Below, in pieces: positions 5,982 to 8,125 of a DNA stretch of 8,125 nucleotides. Made by a program: the position numbers and the translations under genes. How positions within the stretch are numbered: the stretch's first letter is position 1; the number at the start of each line of letters is the position of its first letter. The notes under the pieces are model-generated. The model was not told the origin of the DNA. It saw only the letters and a list, made by a program, of their open reading frames with translations, and ran no database searches. Source of the stretch: Clostridia bacterium (GTDB lineage: Bacteria; Bacillota; Clostridia; Christensenellales; CAG-138); assembly GCA_030530185.1 (NCBI GenBank), contig JAUMVL010000072.1, positions 248 through 8,372 on the forward strand, in the 5' to 3' direction.

Positions 5982-7946
5982 TCAGTGTGCCTTTGCCGCG
6001 TCGCTTCCGATCGCAGCGAACAGCGGTGCGAACCGGCTGTCTTTCCGATAGAAGACGGGGATCTGGCCGAGCGGAGCGGCGATATCGGCCTCCGTTCCGC
6101 CGAGGTATTCCTTTCCCGTCCACAGATGCACCCAATCGCCCGCCGGCAGGCAGACATGGCGCGTCGAAACCCTGCGCTCGATCACCGGGCAGACAAACAA
6201 ATCGTCGCCGAAGAAGAATGCATACGGATCCTTGCGTGCCGCAAAGCGGCCCTCCGTCCAAAAGTCCGGGCGCAGCGCCGGAATGCCGCGTTTGGCCTGT
6301 TCCTCTACTGCCAGCCGATAGGGCTTCAGCGCCGCGAAAACGTTCGTCATCCGCACCGTATAAGGCAAAACCGCAGGCGCGTCGAACTGCGCGTTCGCCC
6401 ACGGCCGGATCGACTCATGGCTGCGCAGCATCGGCGTAAAGGTATCCATCTCCATCCAGCGCGTAAACAGCCGGGGGCTCCGCTTGAGCTTGCCGAACGA
6501 GAAAAACCCGCCGACGTCGCTGTGCACCAGCGGCACGCCCGAAAAGCCGAGTGAAAACGATGCGGGCATGATGCACGGCATGCCGTAATCCTTCGTCAGA
6601 TCGGTATGCTGATCGCCGTTCCAAAGGATCGGCGCGTATTCCTGAATGCCGAGGTAGCCCGAGCGCATGAAAAACATCGCATCCTTCGCCCCGTACTCCT
6701 CGATCGCTTCGCGGTTGACGCGCGCCCAAAGCACCGGCCAGACGTTGTGCAGTTTTTTCGGATCGCCCGCATGCAGCACACAGTCCACCGGCAGATACTC
6801 GCCGAAGTCCGCCATCCAGCCGGACACGCCGAGATCGAGCATGTTCCGCTTGATCAGCTCATCCTTGATGTATGTCACGGCGTCGGGGTTGGTCAGATCG
6901 AGCATGCCGGCGTCGAACGTCGTCGATTTGATGTGATAGACCGTACCGTCGGTCCGGGTGATCAAAAAGCCCTTTTTGCGGCAAACCTCATACAGCCGCC
7001 CGCCCTTGACCAGATACGGATTGATGTATGCAAGGAAGCGGACCCCGCGCGCGTTCAGCTTCTGGATCGCGCTCCGAAGCCCGTGGTACAGCTTGGTATC
7101 GACCTCCCAGTTCCACCAGACCTGTTTTCCCATGATCGTGCGGTTCTCACCGGACCAGTCCTGGCTCCAGACGCCGCTGATCTTGGCGCCCGCATCGAGC
7201 ATGGCAAAGGTCTTTTCCAAAATAGCTTTCGTCCCGCCCTGAATGCCGAGGATCATGCCGTCATGGCACCAGTCCGGCACGCCCATGCGGTTCGGATACA
7301 GGGCGGTGTACTGCGCCAAAAGCGACGAATAGTCTTCGCCGAACAGGATCGTAAGGCTTTTGGGACATGCATCGAATGTGAACGTCCATTTGCTGCCCAG
7401 CTCGGAAATGCCGTCGGAATCGACGTCGAAGCGGATCATTCGCCCCGCGTCGGTGACAAACACCGGCATCGGCGCATAGGTGCCGATCTCGGAATGCGTT
7501 TTTTCACGGTACCGCCTGCGCGGCAGCAGCGCTTTTTCGAGAATCGTCGTGGCTTTGATATGCTCGGAAACGAAGTTGACTACCTTCTCGTGCCGCAGAT
7601 TGACCTGTCGATACTGCTCGCCGCCGCCGAACACGGCTTCATCCCGCTTGCACGGCAGCCGGAACCGATAGGCAAGGCCCTCCTCCCCGGCAAAGTGCAG
7701 CCGCACGCCCGCCTCGAGCTCCTCGATCCGCACCGAAAGCGTATGCCCGCCTCCCGACAGCGTAAACCCGTCCTGCGTTTCGGTCCATTCGGTCAGCGGA
7801 TCCACCGCCGTTTCCTTGATCTGTTCGGAAACCGTTCCGCGATCCGTCGTATAAACCTTTTCCCGCTGCAACGCCGTTGCAAACGGCTCTGTTTCGCTGT
7901 GCGTCAGGATGAGCCTTCCGTTGACTTCCAATTGCTGTTTTGCCAT
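5982..7946 (-). CDS. Glycoside hydrolase family 31, YihQ-type alpha-glycosidase with altered sulfonate pocket
   Basis: The 654-residue enzyme has no signal peptide and should hydrolyse an imported alpha-glycoside in the cytoplasm. An N-terminal beta-sandwich (about 1-220) precedes the catalytic barrel and C-terminal beta domains ending in APLGQIPVFYR (624-634). It aligns closely with E. coli sulfoquinovosidase YihQ. The nucleophile is Asp380 in WMADFGEYLP (YihQ Asp405), and the acid/base is Asp445 in WNGDQ (Asp472). Of the five YihQ pocket residues, Gln236 (Gln262), Gln262 (Gln288) and Trp278 (Trp304) are kept, but the sulfonate-binding Arg301 is Gln275 (codon CAG at 7124-7122) and Tyr508 is Phe481 (codon TTT at 6506-6504). 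YihQ numbering is from memory, but the constant offset of 25-27 supports it. ATG 7946 follows GGAGAG by 6 bases; the upstream in-frame ATG at 8024 lies before the promoter. It could be a variant sulfoquinovosidase or act on a glycoside of another 6-modified or neutral sugar. Confidence 0.93.
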   Translation of the reverse strand: MAKQQLEVNGRLILTHSETEPFATALQREKVYTTDRGTVSEQIKETAVDPLTEWTETQDGFTLSGGGHTLSVRIEELEAGVRLHFAGEEGLAYRFRLPCKRDEAVFGGGEQYRQVNLRHEKVVNFVSEHIKATTILEKALLPRRRYREKTHSEIGTYAPMPVFVTDAGRMIRFDVDSDGISELGSKWTFTFDACPKSLTILFGEDYSSLLAQYTALYPNRMGVPDWCHDGMILGIQGGTKAILEKTFAMLDAGAKISGVWSQDWSGENRTIMGKQVWWNWEVDTKLYHGLRSAIQKLNARGVRFLAYINPYLVKGGRLYEVCRKKGFLITRTDGTVYHIKSTTFDAGMLDLTNPDAVTYIKDELIKRNMLDLGVSGWMADFGEYLPVDCVLHAGDPKKLHNVWPVLWARVNREAIEEYGAKDAMFFMRSGYLGIQEYAPILWNGDQHTDLTKDYGMPCIMPASFSLGFSGVPLVHSDVGGFFSFGKLKRSPRLFTRWMEMDTFTPMLRSHESIRPWANAQFDAPAVLPYTVRMTNVFAALKPYRLAVEEQAKRGIPALRPDFWTEGRFAARKDPYAFFFGDDLFVCPVIERRVSTRHVCLPAGDWVHLWTGKEYLGGTEADIAAPLGQIPVFYRKDSRFAPLFAAIGSDAAKAH

Positions 7947-7952
7947 GCCGTT

Positions 7953-7958
7953 CTCTCC
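7953..7958 (-). promoter_or_regulatory. Ribosome binding site of the GH31 gene
   Basis: GGAGAG on the minus strand lies 6 bases before the ATG at 7946 and supports that start over the in-frame ATG at 8024, which is upstream of the promoter. Confidence 0.8.
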
Positions 7959-7976
7959 ATGTTTTACGATATCTTT

Positions 7977-7992
7977 ACATAATATATCATGT
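7977..7992. promoter_or_regulatory. Near-palindrome over the -10 box of the GH31 promoter, possible operator
   Basis: ACAT-A-ATATAT-C-ATGT is symmetric at 7 of 8 base pairs and covers the -10 box. AT-rich symmetry is common by chance around a TATATT box, so this is a weak candidate. Confidence 0.25.
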
Positions 7993-8009
7993 TTTCGGTG
8001 GGCTGTCAA
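7981..8009 (-). promoter_or_regulatory. Sigma-70-type promoter of the GH31-symporter operon
   Basis: On the minus strand a perfect TTGACA (8009-8004), a 17-base spacer and TATATT (7986-7981) form a strong promoter. The expected start of transcription is near 7974, giving a leader of about 28 bases. Its layout is the same as that of the two divergent promoters near 3050, which suggests a shared mode of control. Confidence 0.85.
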
Positions 8010-8025
8010 TGGATGGCCGTCCATT
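8008..8025. promoter_or_regulatory. 18-bp near-palindrome at the -35 box of the GH31 promoter, candidate operator
   Basis: AATGGA-TGGCCG-TCCATT is an inverted repeat with 8 of 9 base pairs matched (only one T/G position fails). It begins inside the -35 box and extends upstream, a place where a repressor would block or an activator would contact polymerase. No regulator gene lies in the window, so the binding protein is unknown. Confidence 0.4.
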
Positions 8026-8070
8026 CCGGTGCGGTTGTTGAGTGAATCAACAATGTGTGAACGAAAAAGG

Positions 8071-8125
8071 CCTTCCCCTTGGAGGGGAAGGTGGCCGGCG
8101 AGCTTGCGAGCCTGACGGATAATGT
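8071..8125. repeat. Hairpin-containing dispersed-type repeat at the right edge, cut by the window
   Basis: No gene is seen from 7947 to 8125 beyond the GH31 promoter region. From 8071 a perfect 9-bp stem (CCTTCCCCT, 8071-8079, with AGGGGAAGG, 8083-8091) with a 3-base loop is followed by GTGGCCGGCGAGCTTGCGAG and CTGACGGAT, containing two GCGAG copies. On the minus strand the stem is followed by CC and five Ts (8069-8064), so it could also end transcription coming from the right. The CCTTCCCC-hairpin-GTGGC arrangement resembles a dispersed non-coding repeat I associate with Clostridia genomes, but only one copy is in the window, so repetition cannot be shown here. Confidence 0.5.

Noticed and set aside
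6606..7982. Long plus-strand open frame opposite the GH31 gene
   Set aside because: No domain or start signal; the minus strand carries a full GH31 enzyme with catalytic residues.
1..8125. CRISPR array, tRNA, rRNA, riboswitch or insertion sequence
   Set aside because: No regular spaced repeats, no tRNA or rRNA signature, no transposase or paired terminal repeats; the leaders are too short (about 19-37 bases) for a riboswitch.

Overview
The window looks like a catabolic locus from a GC-rich, low-copy-repeat-bearing Firmicute of the class Clostridia, probably an uncultured gut or anaerobic Oscillospiraceae-type organism. That guess rests on the transketolase being split into separate N and C subunits, strong AGGAGG-type ribosome binding sites, TTGACA/TATAAT-type promoters, and an edge repeat with a CCTTCCCC hairpin of a kind I associate with such genomes. 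It is an inference, not a taxonomic assignment.

Layout. Positions 2961 down to 1 (minus strand) hold a tightly packed operon: transketolase N subunit, transketolase C subunit (10-base overlap), a divergent RpiB/LacAB-family isomerase (14-base gap) and a DMT/EamA transporter (22-base gap, cut by the left edge). A promoter at 3005-3033 drives it. Back to back with it, a promoter at 3063-3091 drives a single plus-strand gene, an L-fucose/L-arabinose-isomerase-type sugar isomerase (3117-4454). A bidirectional hairpin terminator (4479-4518) separates this gene from a convergent two-gene minus-strand operon: a GH31 glycosidase of the YihQ type (7946-5982) followed by a GPH/MelB-type sugar symporter (5945-4533). 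That operon has its own promoter at 7981-8009. The right edge (about 8070-8125) is a non-coding hairpin repeat.

How the genes fit together. Symporter, intracellular GH31 glycosidase, aldose-ketose isomerase, two-subunit transketolase, tetrose-type isomerase and small-molecule exporter match, step for step, the sulfoglycolytic transketolase (sulfo-TK) logic for sulfoquinovose (SQ). In that route the glycoside is imported and hydrolysed, SQ is isomerised to sulfofructose, and transketolase moves a C2 unit to glyceraldehyde 3-phosphate. The sulfotetrose left behind is isomerised, transketolase removes a second C2 unit, and a C3 sulfonate is left to be converted and exported. No kinase or aldolase is present, as that scheme predicts.

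The main twist is that the GH31 enzyme keeps the YihQ catalytic aspartates and three of the five sulfonate-pocket residues, but has Gln in place of the sulfonate-binding Arg and Phe in place of Tyr (QQQWF instead of QQRWY). So the locus is either a sulfo-TK cluster with an atypical sulfoquinovosidase or a sulfo-TK-like pathway for another 6-modified or 6-deoxy sugar. The enzyme acting on the C3 end product and any transcriptional regulator are not in the window.
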